Shown one piece after another: positions 1 through 9,041 of a stretch of 56,803 nucleotides of DNA. The notes beneath the pieces are model-generated. The model was not told the origin of the DNA and did not search any database. It saw nothing but the letters and a program-made list of their open reading frames with translations. Made by a program: the position numbers and the translations under genes. Source of the stretch: an uncultured Alphaproteobacteria bacterium (GTDB taxonomy: Bacteria > Pseudomonadota > Alphaproteobacteria > Caulobacterales > Parvularculaceae); NCBI GenBank assembly GCA_937895955.1, contig CALAZI010000034.1:1-56803 (forward strand), written 5' to 3'. Every line of letters begins with the position of its first letter. Position 1 is the stretch's first letter.

Positions 1-1090
1 ACATCACATATTGCGCTTCGTAATTGCCGCGCAGGAAAAGGATCATTTCTTCAAAGGAAAGCTTTTCGAGATCGGTCATCGCGCGAAGCTTTTCCTGCGG
101 ATCGTCCGTCGTTTCAAACCGGTCATAGATGCGGCGGAGCGAAAGCCGGTATTGGCGAAGCCGTTCAATTTCGGTTTCGGGCTGGAACCCTTCCTCGATC
201 GTGCGGGCGGCGAGCGCGATGATCGCCGCCCAGATCGCCGCGACATGGACCGCCGGTCCCTTCATCGCCGGTATGTCGGCGATGGCGCCGACGAAAACGA
301 GACCGTGCAGAACGAGAATGGCGAAGACGCAGAACATCGCCACATTGCCGATCAGCTTGGCCTGCCGAACCGGCGCATAGGTCCAGAACGCGCCCCTTTC
401 GCGCAGCATCAGGTCGCAATAGCCGATCTGTCGGTCGAAGCGCAGAACGCGATAGGCGTTGAAATATTCGTCGAGATTTGGGGCGTCGGCGGGAACGACC
501 GGCCTGCCTTTTCCGAAGATCAGGCCTTCGCCCGGGTCTTCGGCATGGACAAGATGGTTGAGTTCATCGTCGGCGCGATCAACAAGGTCCGCCTTGAATT
601 TCTTGAAGTCCTCGGCGCGCTGCTGCAGATAGGCGCGCGCTTTCGATTCTTCCGCCGCGCCGTCAAGAATGTCGCTGGCGTAGGCGACATAATGCTGAAA
701 ATGAAACTGCCTCAGCCGTTCGGTCGTCAGGCGATCGGCGAGCCAACGGATCTTGCGCGCGCGGAACATGACGCCGAAGACGCCGATGAAGACGCTCGTG
801 ATGCCTGCGATCGCGCCGAGAAGCGCAATCAGGCGAACGGTCGATTTCGAATAATCATGATAGAGCACTTCGCCGGCGGCGAGCATGAGCGCCAAAGTCG
901 CGAGGCCGACGGCGAAGACGCCCCATTGCCGGCTCTTGCGCTTGGCCGCGCCGGCGCGCTGGTCGATCGGGCGGAAAACATCTTTCAGCGCTGGGTTGTG
1001 CAGTGCAAAGACGATATTGGGAAAATCCTTGCGCGCTTCGGCGACGTCCGTCTCGTTGAGCAGCAAGTCATGATTGAACGTGTAAGCCAT
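1..1090 (-). CDS. Four-helix membrane protein, SLATT/DUF4231-like (3' end outside window)
   Basis: Reading leftward from the ATG at 1090, the frame stays open to base 1, so at least 363 residues are present and the C-terminus is missing. Two pairs of hydrophobic helices are visible, at about residues 55-100 and 235-285. Between and after them are charged, helix-forming stretches. The segment after the first pair has a W..R...(T)ERLR pattern that resembles SLATT/DUF4231 two-helix effector domains; this is resemblance by eye, not a profile match. The gene is divergent from the TIR/FGE-like gene, with about 148 bases between the starts, so the two may share a control region. SLATT-type proteins are known as pore-forming effectors paired with nucleotide-signalling sensors; whether this one does that is inference. 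The plus-strand open frame over the same bases is a GC-rich shadow. Confidence 0.7.
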   Translation of the reverse strand, partial: MAYTFNHDLLLNETDVAEARKDFPNIVFALHNPALKDVFRPIDQRAGAAKRKSRQWGVFAVGLATLALMLAAGEVLYHDYSKSTVRLIALLGAIAGITSVFIGVFGVMFRARKIRWLADRLTTERLRQFHFQHYVAYASDILDGAAEESKARAYLQQRAEDFKKFKADLVDRADDELNHLVHAEDPGEGLIFGKGRPVVPADAPNLDEYFNAYRVLRFDRQIGYCDLMLRERGAFWTYAPVRQAKLIGNVAMFCVFAILVLHGLVFVGAIADIPAMKGPAVHVAAIWAAIIALAARTIEEGFQPETEIERLRQYRLSLRRIYDRFETTDDPQEKLRAMTDLEKLSFEEMILFLRGNYEAQYVM

Positions 1091-1225
1091 TTGCGCCCCG
1101 CCGGCGGCCCGGATCGCGGCCCCGCTGCGGGGTCCTTTCGCATGATCGGGCCCTTTGCGCAAAGCCGCGGCGTCAGCTTTGAACGCTGTCAAACCGGAAT
1201 CAATTGGGGTAGGAAGGCGCAAGCT

Positions 1226-1230
1226 GGAGG
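1226..1230 (+). promoter_or_regulatory. Shine-Dalgarno GGAGG fixing the TIR gene start
   Basis: GGAGG lies eight bases before an in-frame GTG at 1239. The longer frame from 1155 has no comparable site, and its extra 28 residues do not look like a TIR N-terminus, while VPDVFISYN directly after the GTG does. Confidence 0.7.
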
Positions 1231-1238
1231 GCAGGCGG

Positions 1239-2987
1239 GTGCCGGACGTCTTTATTTCCTATAATCGCGAGGACCGCGAAACCGCGAGACTGGTCGCGAA
1301 CGCGCTGGAGGCCGAAGGGCTTTCAGTCTGGTGGGATGCGGCGCTGCGGGCCGGCGAGACCTATGACGAGGTGACGGAGCAGAATTTGCGCGGCGCCGGC
1401 GCCGTCGTTGTTTTATGGTCGAAACGGTCCGTCAATTCCAAGTGGGTGCGCGCAGAAGCGACAGTCGGCGAGCGGTCTTCCTCGCTCGTTCCGGTGCTGA
1501 TCGAGGAATGCGAACGCCCGATCCGATTCGAACTCGTCCAGACCGCCGATCTGCGCCACTGGCGGGGCGATCGCCATGATCCGCACTGGCGCGCCTTCAT
1601 GCAGGATGTCTCGATCGCGATCTCACGGCGCGGCGACAAGAGCGCTGCGGCCGCTCCCGCCAGCGTCGGCGTTGAAGCGTCGATGGAAACGACATTCTGG
1701 AACTCGATCAAGGACGGAACGGATCGCTCGGATTTCGAGGCGTATCTGAAGCGCTATCCGAACGGGCATTTCGCGTCGCTTGCGCAAAACCGGATCGCCG
1801 CCTTATCGCGCGCAAGACCCGCGCAGCCGCAGCGTCCCGCCGCCGCGCCGTCAGCCGCGCAACAGCCGCAACGCCGGCCCCAGGCCGCGCCGCCGCCCAG
1901 ACCGGCGCAACGCGCGGCCGCGGCGAAACCGGCGCCGAAAAAGTCAGGCGCAGGGCTCTTGATCGGCGTCGTTATTCTGCTGCTCGGCGGCGCGGGCGTC
2001 GGCGCTTATTTCCTGATGCGCGGCGGCGCTGAGAAGGACGCCGTCAGCCTCGCCGACGCGACGCCGGCTGTCGAAGCGACGGCGGCGACTGCGAGCAAGG
2101 AGCCCGCGCCGGACATTCTTTCGCAAGCGCAGACCGCAGAGACGGAAGAAGCCGCCGCTTTGGAAGGACAAATCATTGATCCGGCGACGGAAGAAAATGT
2201 CGAAAGCGGGACAGCCTTGTCGCTGGCGGGCGTCGCCGCCGTCGGCTCGGAACCCATCGATCCGTCGACGCCGCCGGAGGATGAGACCGGAGCGAAGGAT
2301 CGCGCTTTTCAGGATTGCGATTCCTGTCCCTTGATGATGCCGCTCGCTGGCGGCGCATTCGTCATGGGATCGCCTAACGATGAGCCGGGACGCAACGGCT
2401 ATGAAGGGCCTCAGCGCGAGGTGACTGTAAAATCCTTCGCCATCGGCGTTTATGAAGTGACGAACGCCGAGTGGAAAGCGTGCGTCGACAAAGGCGCCTG
2501 TACGGCCAAGCGAGAAGGCGACGACAGGGCGCCGGCGCTCGGCGTTTCGTGGCGAGAGGCGTCCGACTATGTGCGCTGGCTCTCGCGCGAAACGGGGCGC
2601 AATTATCGCCTGCCTTCGGAAGCGGAATGGGAATACGCCGCGCGCGGCGGCTCGACCGGCGCTTATTGGTGGGGCGACCGCTTTGACGCCTCGCGCGTTG
2701 CGACCAAGGAGCCGAAACCGGTCGGAACGTTCGATCCCAATGGGTTTGGTCTTTATGACGTGCTCGGCAATGCGCGCGAATGGGTGGCGGATTGTTATGT
2801 GAATACTTACGTCAACGCGCCGACAGACGGCTCCGCCGTCACTGACGGCGACTGCGCGATGCGCGTCGTGCGCGGCGGCGCCTATTCCAGCGCGCCGGTC
2901 GACATGCGCGTCGCCAACCGCGTTCGCAACGCGATCGGCGTCGGGGCGCGCTATATGGGCTTTCGCGTCGCCGCGGATGCGCCCTGA
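1239..2987 (+). CDS. TIR domain - transmembrane - FGE/SUMF1-like domain protein
   Basis: This 582-residue protein starts at a GTG with a good ribosome site. Residues 1-135 form a TIR domain: it opens with DVFISYN and has the SKWVRAEA segment, in which the glutamate matches the catalytic position of TIR NADases. Residues 149-189 carry a W..I..G.D...F..YL..YP.G.F motif also found in bacterial caspase-like proteins. A proline/alanine-rich linker, lysines (KPAPKKSG) and one hydrophobic helix (about 237-260) follow. From about 365 comes an FGE-sulfatase/SUMF1 fold (GGAFVMGSPNDE, YEVTNAEW, RLPSEAEWEYAARGG, NAREWVAD, RVVRGGAY). The C-terminal catalytic cysteine pair of genuine FGE is absent after RGGAY, so sulfatase activation is unlikely and a binding role is more plausible. 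The positive-inside pattern puts TIR in the cytoplasm and the FGE-like part outside. Function is unproven; defence or envelope sensing are possibilities. Confidence 0.88.
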   Translation: MPDVFISYNREDRETARLVANALEAEGLSVWWDAALRAGETYDEVTEQNLRGAGAVVVLWSKRSVNSKWVRAEATVGERSSSLVPVLIEECERPIRFELVQTADLRHWRGDRHDPHWRAFMQDVSIAISRRGDKSAAAAPASVGVEASMETTFWNSIKDGTDRSDFEAYLKRYPNGHFASLAQNRIAALSRARPAQPQRPAAAPSAAQQPQRRPQAAPPPRPAQRAAAAKPAPKKSGAGLLIGVVILLLGGAGVGAYFLMRGGAEKDAVSLADATPAVEATAATASKEPAPDILSQAQTAETEEAAALEGQIIDPATEENVESGTALSLAGVAAVGSEPIDPSTPPEDETGAKDRAFQDCDSCPLMMPLAGGAFVMGSPNDEPGRNGYEGPQREVTVKSFAIGVYEVTNAEWKACVDKGACTAKREGDDRAPALGVSWREASDYVRWLSRETGRNYRLPSEAEWEYAARGGSTGAYWWGDRFDASRVATKEPKPVGTFDPNGFGLYDVLGNAREWVADCYVNTYVNAPTDGSAVTDGDCAMRVVRGGAYSSAPVDMRVANRVRNAIGVGARYMGFRVAADAP

Positions 2988-3080
2988 TCGCTGCGCCGCC
3001 GCCTTGCGTCGCCCCGCGCAGCCTGTAATGTCGCGGCCGACTTTGACCGGCGCTTCCGGCGCTCAAATGGAGGAATAATC

Positions 3081-3377
3081 ATGGCCGTTGACGGCAAGTG
3101 GAACATGAAGATCAAGACGCCGATGGGCGAGCAAACGGGCGTGCTTGAACTCAAGACTGACGGCGGCGCCCTGACGGGCACGATGTCGGGCAATATGGGA
3201 TCAGTCGCGATTGAGAACGGCTCGGTTGACGGCGGCGCCGTGAAATGGTCCGCGAAGGTCACCTCGCCGATGCCGATCACGCTCGAATTCGACGGTAAGG
3301 TCGACGGCGACACGCTCAGCGGAAACGTCAAGCTCGGCGCATTCGGCACATCGACTTTCTCCGGCGTGCGAGCCTAA
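3081..3377 (+). CDS. Small beta-rich conserved hypothetical protein
   Basis: A 98-residue protein with no signal peptide or membrane helix, preceded by GGAGGAATA at an ideal distance from its ATG. It alternates short beta-prone segments with glycine/aspartate turns (LELKTDGGALTGTMSG, GSVDGGAVKW, FDGKVDGDTLSGNVKLG), which suggests a small antiparallel barrel of calycin-like type. I do not recognise a specific function. The next gene begins five bases after its stop, so it is probably co-transcribed with the metallopeptidase lipoprotein downstream. Confidence 0.8.
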   Translation: MAVDGKWNMKIKTPMGEQTGVLELKTDGGALTGTMSGNMGSVAIENGSVDGGAVKWSAKVTSPMPITLEFDGKVDGDTLSGNVKLGAFGTSTFSGVRA

Positions 3378-3382
3378 CCGCA

Positions 3383-4705
3383 ATGAGAAAAATTCTCGCC
3401 GCAGCAGTCATGGCGTTGGCCGCGGCCTGCGGCGGGAGCGGCGAGAAAACCGCCGCGACGGCCGATGAGCCTCAAGCGGACGCCGACATCCTCATTGTCG
3501 GCCTCGACGATCTGGCCGAACGGTTCGTCAAGCTCGGCCTTAATCTCGGGCGATACGACAAGAATTACGTCGACGCCTATAGCGGCCCGGCGGAATGGGC
3601 CGCGGAGGCTGAGAAAGACGCCGCGACGCTTGACGATCTTGAACAGGAAGCGCTGCGCATTCTTGAAGGGCTGCAAGCGCATGCAGGGAACGGCGCTTCG
3701 CCGCGCGAGACCGGGCTGAAGCGGAATGTCGACGCGGCGCTTGCGCGCATCAGGATGTCGAAGGGCGAACGCTACTCCTTTAATGAAGAAGCGCGGCTGA
3801 TCTACGGTTTCGTTCCTCCCGACTATGATGTCGCTGAATTTGACGCGGCGCTCGCCGAAATCGCCGCGCTGGTTCCCGGTGAGGGCGATATCGCCGCGCG
3901 CGTCGACGCCTATGTGAACAGCCTCGCTATTCCAGGCGACAAATTGCAGCCGGTGATGGACGCTGCGATAGCGGAATGCCGGCGCCGCACGCTCGCGCAT
4001 TACGACCTGCCGGACGGCGAAACCTTCACGATGAAAACCGTCACCGGCAAGCCGTGGAGCGGCTATAACTGGTATCAGGGCGATTTCGAAAGCGTCATCG
4101 AAATTAACACGGATTTTCCCGTGACCATCGATCGGGCCGTCGCGCTCGGCTGTCATGAGGGCTATCCCGGGCATCATGTCTGGAACGTCATTGTCGAACG
4201 CGATTTGAAGGGCGCGAACGGCTGGGTCGAATTCTCAATCACCCCGCTCTTCAGCCCGAACGCGATCGTCGCCGAGGGATCGGCCAATTTCGGCGTCGAT
4301 CTGGCGTTTCCCGGCGATGAAAAAACCGCCTTCGAGCGCGATGTTTTGTTTCCGCTCGCCGGGCTGGACCCCGCCGAAGCGGAACGGCTCGCGATGCTCA
4401 ACGGATCCAAAAAGAAACTGGCGCATGCGCAAAACATGATTGCGCGCGACTATCTCGACGGGCGGATCGACCGCGATGCGGCGATCGAAATGCTCCGAAA
4501 ATACGGCTTGAACTCGCGCGAGCGCGCGAAACAGCGCGCGGATTTCATCGATACGTATCGCGCCTATGTCATCAATTACAATCTCGGCCAGGATCTCGTG
4601 CGCGCCTATGTTGAGGCGCGCGAAAAAGAAGGCGTCGACGGATGGTCGGCGTTCGAAGAAATCCTGAAATCGCCGGACGGCGCCGGATTGTTGGCGACGC
4701 AGTAG
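3383..4705 (+). CDS. DUF885-like metallopeptidase lipoprotein
   Basis: The 440-residue product begins with MRKILAAAVMALAAACGG, a lipoprotein signal peptide with a probable lipidated cysteine at 16. At residues 258-264 it has HEGYPGHH, the zinc-site signature of the DUF885 peptidase-like family, and further on EGSANFGVD, matching the family's conserved EGxA region that should supply the third ligand. It is shorter than most DUF885 proteins, which usually exceed 550 residues, and the missing part is N-terminal. It is likely a periplasmic, membrane-anchored peptidase of unknown substrate. It sits between the small beta-rich gene and a PepSY membrane protein gene, with only three bases before the latter, so the three probably form one transcription unit. 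Confidence 0.8.
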   Translation: MRKILAAAVMALAAACGGSGEKTAATADEPQADADILIVGLDDLAERFVKLGLNLGRYDKNYVDAYSGPAEWAAEAEKDAATLDDLEQEALRILEGLQAHAGNGASPRETGLKRNVDAALARIRMSKGERYSFNEEARLIYGFVPPDYDVAEFDAALAEIAALVPGEGDIAARVDAYVNSLAIPGDKLQPVMDAAIAECRRRTLAHYDLPDGETFTMKTVTGKPWSGYNWYQGDFESVIEINTDFPVTIDRAVALGCHEGYPGHHVWNVIVERDLKGANGWVEFSITPLFSPNAIVAEGSANFGVDLAFPGDEKTAFERDVLFPLAGLDPAEAERLAMLNGSKKKLAHAQNMIARDYLDGRIDRDAAIEMLRKYGLNSRERAKQRADFIDTYRAYVINYNLGQDLVRAYVEAREKEGVDGWSAFEEILKSPDGAGLLATQ

Positions 4706-4708
4706 GTC

Positions 4709-5443
4709 ATGCAAGCGCGGCGGTTCGTCCAGGCGGTTCATCGGTGGCTGGGGCTCGCTCTTTTCGCCCAGATCGCCATCTGGATGACGAGCGGCGTCGT
4801 CATGAGCTTCCTGCCGATCGAACTCGTTCGCGGCGAGACGGCGGCCGCCTATGACGCGCCCGTCGAATTGCCGGTTCAAAACTATTTTCCGCCGGCGGGC
4901 GTTATCGCCGAAATGGGCCGCGCCGAAACCGTCACGCTGAAGAACTGGCTCGGGCGCGCGGTTTACATCGTCAAGACATCCGACGGTTCCGCGATGTTTG
5001 ACGCCGACACCGGCGATCGCATCACGCCCTTGTCGGAAAGCGATGCGCGCCGCGTCGCCGTCGCTGATTTCGTCGGCGAGGGCGATGTCGAGCGGATCGA
5101 ATTGCTCGCCCAGCCGCCGCAAGAGTATCGCGGGAGAAAGCCCGTCTGGCGGGTCGTTTTTGCCGATGCGAATGAAACGCGAATTTACGTCTCCCCCGAA
5201 ACCGGCGACGTAGTCGCGCGGCGCAACCGGGTCTGGCGGTTTTATGATTTCTTCTGGATGCTCCACATCATGGATTACGAGGAGCGGGAGAATTTCAACA
5301 ATCCGATTGTGCGCATCTTCGCGGCGACCGGCTTGCTGTTCGCTTTGTCAGGCTTGTTTCTGGTCGGCGTTCGGATCGCTAACGGACGCTACGTCGACGA
5401 TTTGCGCAAGGCGAAGCGGGATGCGAGCCAGGCGGATAAATAA
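4709..5443 (+). CDS. PepSY-domain membrane protein
   Basis: A 244-residue protein with an N-terminal helix (about 14-33, after HRWLGL, a typical PepSY_TM opening) and a second helix near 210-232. The intervening region, presumably periplasmic, contains PepSY-like elements: MFDADTGDRITPLSE and WRVVFADANETRIYVSPETGDVVARR, followed by WRFYDFFWMLHIMDY, which recalls the histidine-containing helix of PepSY-associated transmembrane proteins. Such proteins occur with iron-uptake, flavin-reductase or protease systems; the substrate is unknown here. The start lies three bases after the metallopeptidase stop, so translation is probably coupled. Confidence 0.78.
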   Translation: MQARRFVQAVHRWLGLALFAQIAIWMTSGVVMSFLPIELVRGETAAAYDAPVELPVQNYFPPAGVIAEMGRAETVTLKNWLGRAVYIVKTSDGSAMFDADTGDRITPLSESDARRVAVADFVGEGDVERIELLAQPPQEYRGRKPVWRVVFADANETRIYVSPETGDVVARRNRVWRFYDFFWMLHIMDYEERENFNNPIVRIFAATGLLFALSGLFLVGVRIANGRYVDDLRKAKRDASQADK

Positions 5444-5475
5444 AAAGCCCGCGCTCGGCGCGGGCCTGCGGTTTT
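5442..5475. terminator. Bidirectional rho-independent terminator
   Basis: A perfect seven-base-pair GC stem (5447-5453 with 5459-5465, loop CTCGG) is flanked by an A-run at 5442-5446, which becomes a T-run on the minus strand, and by a TTTT tract at 5471-5474. It lies between the convergent PepSY gene (plus) and the small exported protein gene (minus) and can serve both; the minus-strand T-run is the better one. Confidence 0.75.
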
Positions 5476-5491
5476 AGATTTTAGGTTCGCC

Positions 5492-5848
5492 CTAGAACGC
5501 GAGATAGACTGGCTCGTTCGGCCGCGGACGCGCCTTCGCCTCGGCGCCGCCCTGCGCGGTCTTTGTTTCCGCTTTGGCGACTTCAGCCTTGTCAGCCTGA
5601 TCGCACTCTTTGGTCCGACCCGCCGTATCGCCGAGACGGTCGCCTACAACCGGCTGCACTGTTGCGGCGGTTTCAAACCCGAAAAGCCGCAATGTCGCTT
5701 CCAGAAGCGAGGCGGGTTTGGACTGGGTCGAAGCCGCAGAGCCGCCGCCTAGGCGGTGCGAGGACGCGCCGAAACCAGGCGCCGCTTGCGCTGCGCCGCC
5801 GATCAAAAGGACCGCGGCCGCCGCCAGCAATGAAATTTTTTGGCGCAT
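5492..5848 (-). CDS. Small exported hypothetical protein
   Basis: The chosen ATG at 5848 has GGGAG seven bases upstream and opens MRQKISLLAAAAVLLIGGAAQAA, a clear Sec signal peptide cut after AQA. A longer frame from 6046 would overlap the alanine dehydrogenase gene and hide the signal, so it is rejected. The mature part, about 95 residues, is low in complexity and rich in alanine, lysine and glutamate toward its end (KAEVAKAETKTAQGGAEAKARPRP). I recognise no domain. It is probably a periplasmic or surface protein of unknown role. Confidence 0.65.
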   Translation of the reverse strand: MRQKISLLAAAAVLLIGGAAQAAPGFGASSHRLGGGSAASTQSKPASLLEATLRLFGFETAATVQPVVGDRLGDTAGRTKECDQADKAEVAKAETKTAQGGAEAKARPRPNEPVYLAF

Positions 5849-5960
5849 AAAACTCTCCCAAACTTCATTTGCCGCCGTTTTCAGGCGTAATGCAAGCTTT
5901 TCAGCCTTTAAAAGCGAGAATAGATCTGCGCTCAACGGTTCGTGATCGCCGCGCTCCCCC

Positions 5961-7073
<1,113 letters not shown>

Positions 7074-7148
7074 GGTCATTCTCCCGAGGATGAATTGGCG
7101 GTCCTCTAGCAGATTATTTCAAACAGCAAAACGATTTCGGAAGGGCGT

Positions 7149-7197
7149 GTTTTCAGCCCGTCGAATGAGGGCGACCGGCGCAGCGGTGTCTGAAAAC
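7149..7197. repeat. Inverted repeat GTTTTCAG ... CTGAAAAC in the ald/lipoprotein divergent region
   Basis: Eight-base arms at 7149-7156 and 7190-7197 are exact reverse complements separated by 33 bases, in the 162-base region between the divergent ald and lipoprotein genes. The spacing is about three helical turns, which could suit a looped regulator site, but chance is not excluded. Confidence 0.3.
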
Positions 7198-7235
7198 GGC
7201 GGGCTCCGAACCGGGGCGGGCTGATTGGAGGACGT

Positions 7236-7580
7236 ATGATCCTACGGGGGCATTTTGTCGTCGCCGCGGCTTTGTTTTGCGCGGCCTGCGCAACCGATAG
7301 CGCGGCGCCGCCTGATGAGGTTGACGCATCGGCGTCCGACACGCCGAAAATGTCGCTCGATGAGGCGCTTGATGACTACAACAAAGTCACGCTTCTCGAC
7401 GATGAAACGGGTGAGGAAAAACTTATCTGCAAGCGCGTCGTAGTGACCGGCGACCGCTTTGTCAGAAAAACCTGCGCGACGCCGAAAGAATGGGCCCAGA
7501 AAAAGCGGGACTCGCAGGACGAATTGGATGGGCTGAAGCGGCGTATGGACGCTAAGTGCGGGGCCGGAAAGCTATGCTGA
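7236..7580 (+). CDS. Small putative lipoprotein
   Basis: A 114-residue protein beginning MILRGHFVVAAALFCAAC, a lipoprotein signal with the lipidated cysteine near 18, and preceded by GGAGG seven bases before the ATG. The mature part is acidic and then charged, with four further cysteines (LICKRVVVTG, RKTCATPKEW, and two near the end, DAKCGAGKLC) that could form disulfides in the periplasm. The LICKRVVVTGSR-like core, followed by a CxT segment, is a pattern I associate with small uncharacterised alphaproteobacterial lipoproteins. No enzymatic motif is visible. Function unknown. Confidence 0.75.
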   Translation: MILRGHFVVAAALFCAACATDSAAPPDEVDASASDTPKMSLDEALDDYNKVTLLDDETGEEKLICKRVVVTGDRFVRKTCATPKEWAQKKRDSQDELDGLKRRMDAKCGAGKLC

Positions 7581-7661
7581 TTAATCAATCTATCGGCTTG
7601 AATTGAATGTGGCGCTGACATTGCAAATCGCCGGTTGAGTTTCTCTAATAAAGACACGGCG

Positions 7662-8048
7662 ATGGCGATCTTTAGGTTAACGCAAAACAGGAAATCCGCG
7701 CCTTCGGGCGTTCGCAAACCCATCAAAGGAAAGCGGCGCGAAATTGTCGCCGCACGACTGGGCGCGGTCATCGGCGCCGCTCACGCCGACCGGTGGCGCG
7801 CCGAAATGCCGGATGATCGCCGGTCGCCGCGCGCGCAAACCAATCATGTCGCCTCGGCGCTTATCGGAGCGGGAGAGACAGCGACATGCCGCGTGGTTAA
7901 CAAGGGCGTTGCGGGGCTGAGACTTCAGCTTCTCGAAGACAAGGAGTGCCCGGAAGAGTTCGGCCTCACAATTCCGGCGTTGAGATTTGTCGGCATCGTG
8001 CGACGGGAATGGCGTCGCGGCGCCGATATCGGCGTTTCAATCCTGTAA
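7662..8048 (+). CDS. PilZ-like domain protein
   Basis: This 128-residue protein has the outline of a short alphaproteobacterial PilZ domain, which binds cyclic di-GMP in many proteins. RRSPR gives an RxxxR element, CRVVNKGVAGLRLQL occupies the place of the usual D/NxSxxG strand, and VGIVRREWRRGADIGVSIL matches the closing strand with its WRxGxxxGV pattern. The second motif reads NKGVAG rather than NxSxxG, so ligand binding may be weakened. The start is uncertain: a TTG at 7635 adds nine residues, and neither start has a strong ribosome site. Confidence 0.6.
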   Translation: MAIFRLTQNRKSAPSGVRKPIKGKRREIVAARLGAVIGAAHADRWRAEMPDDRRSPRAQTNHVASALIGAGETATCRVVNKGVAGLRLQLLEDKECPEEFGLTIPALRFVGIVRREWRRGADIGVSIL

Positions 8049-8190
8049 CGCTCACCGAGCCCGTCAATACCTGTCGATTTTTCGCAAATTCGATGTGAAT
8101 TGCTCGTCGGCTGAAAACCGGGCGGCAATCTGCGTTGGGCATATTCCCTTCCAGTCAATTGCAGTCGCACGGGATTTCGGAGCCGCAAAC

Positions 8191-8928
8191 ATGTTGAATA
8201 CGGATCGCGTAGCCATTCCGGCGCAGATCGAGGTCCGCCTGAAACGGTCGGCGCAATTTGTCGACAATATCATGGATTTCGCGCGCGAAGACCTGATCGG
8301 GTTCAAGCGTCCGTTGGCGGCGACATTCGCCTTCACCGCGCCGCTCGTCATGGCGTTCGTCTATCATGCGGGCGGCCTGATTTATCTGCTGCAGATAGGC
8401 GCCAGCTATCTGGTCGTTGGAATAGGCGGCCTTTATCTTGTCGGCCGTGAGGCATGGCCCAAAATCGTCGACCAGTTTGAAGCCAAATCCATTGAGAAGC
8501 GGCGCGCCATTGCGGATCTGAAATGCGGCTTCAGCGAATTGTCGTTCCTCAATCTTTCCCGCTCGCCGCGATATTTCGAGCATGATAACGGCGTTCTTGT
8601 ATTCGCCGACGCCGGCGACTTCCGGACGCTTTTCTTCTCCGTCGACAATTCCAACCGGGGTCCGCGACAGGATGAGCGCTGGAACCTTTACATAAACGGC
8701 GAGCTCGATCGGCGCGTGTGGCGCTGGCTACGGCTTCCCGTCAGCCGCGAGATCGTGAAATTCACCGCCGAAGCGTCGAAATTGCCGACGGTTCATTCCG
8801 ATCCCCAGCGCATTCGCTCAATTGATGCGTGGGAAGCGATCAACGTTGCGCTTGGCGAACCGCTTGACGGCGCGATCATTCATCGCCCGTTTGATGAGGT
8901 CGTCGAAACGGTCGAGCGGATGCTCTAG
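8191..8928 (+). CDS. Two-helix membrane protein of unknown function
   Basis: The 245-residue product from the ATG at 8191 (GGAG about eight bases upstream) has a charged N-terminal segment, then a hydrophobic hairpin at about residues 37-83 (RPLAATFAFTAPLVMAFVYH, then GASYLVVGIGGLYLVG). A soluble C-terminal part of about 160 residues ends in a helical stretch. The longer frame starting at 7987 would overlap the PilZ-like gene and is not supported. The C-terminal part contains no motif I recognise. Both ends are probably cytoplasmic. Confidence 0.65.
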   Translation: MLNTDRVAIPAQIEVRLKRSAQFVDNIMDFAREDLIGFKRPLAATFAFTAPLVMAFVYHAGGLIYLLQIGASYLVVGIGGLYLVGREAWPKIVDQFEAKSIEKRRAIADLKCGFSELSFLNLSRSPRYFEHDNGVLVFADAGDFRTLFFSVDNSNRGPRQDERWNLYINGELDRRVWRWLRLPVSREIVKFTAEASKLPTVHSDPQRIRSIDAWEAINVALGEPLDGAIIHRPFDEVVETVERML

Positions 8929-8954
8929 GGCGAAAACCGCAACCGGTCGGCTTG

Positions 8955-8988
8955 ATCAGGCGCCCCGGCTGATCCCGGCGCGCCTGAT
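8955..8988. repeat. Hairpin-forming inverted repeat between membrane-protein gene and lipA
   Basis: ATCAGGCGC at 8955-8963 and GCGCCTGAT at 8980-8988 form a perfect nine-base-pair stem with a 16-base loop. There is no T-run, so it is not a standard terminator; it may still end or attenuate transcription before lipA. Confidence 0.4.
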
Positions 8989-9041
8989 TCGCTTTCCTGC
9001 GGGCCTACCAATCGGGTCTTCCGGCTGCTAGATCGGCGGCC

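Noticed and set aside
1118..1134. GC hairpin in the divergent TIR/membrane-protein region
   Set aside because: No T-tract follows on either strand and no gene ends there, so it is not a terminator.
11..1264. Long plus-strand open frame of 417 codons across the first kilobase
   Set aside because: Rich in Arg, Asp and Gly without any domain; the minus strand encodes a coherent four-helix protein over the same bases.
4235..5266. Minus-strand frame of 343 codons across the metallopeptidase and PepSY genes
   Set aside because: Spans two unrelated genes and is antisense to both; shadow of GC-biased third positions.
8951..8963. TTGATCAGGCG as a possible FNR half-site near lipA
   Set aside because: The second ATCAA half-site at the correct four-base spacing is absent; the bases belong to the hairpin instead.
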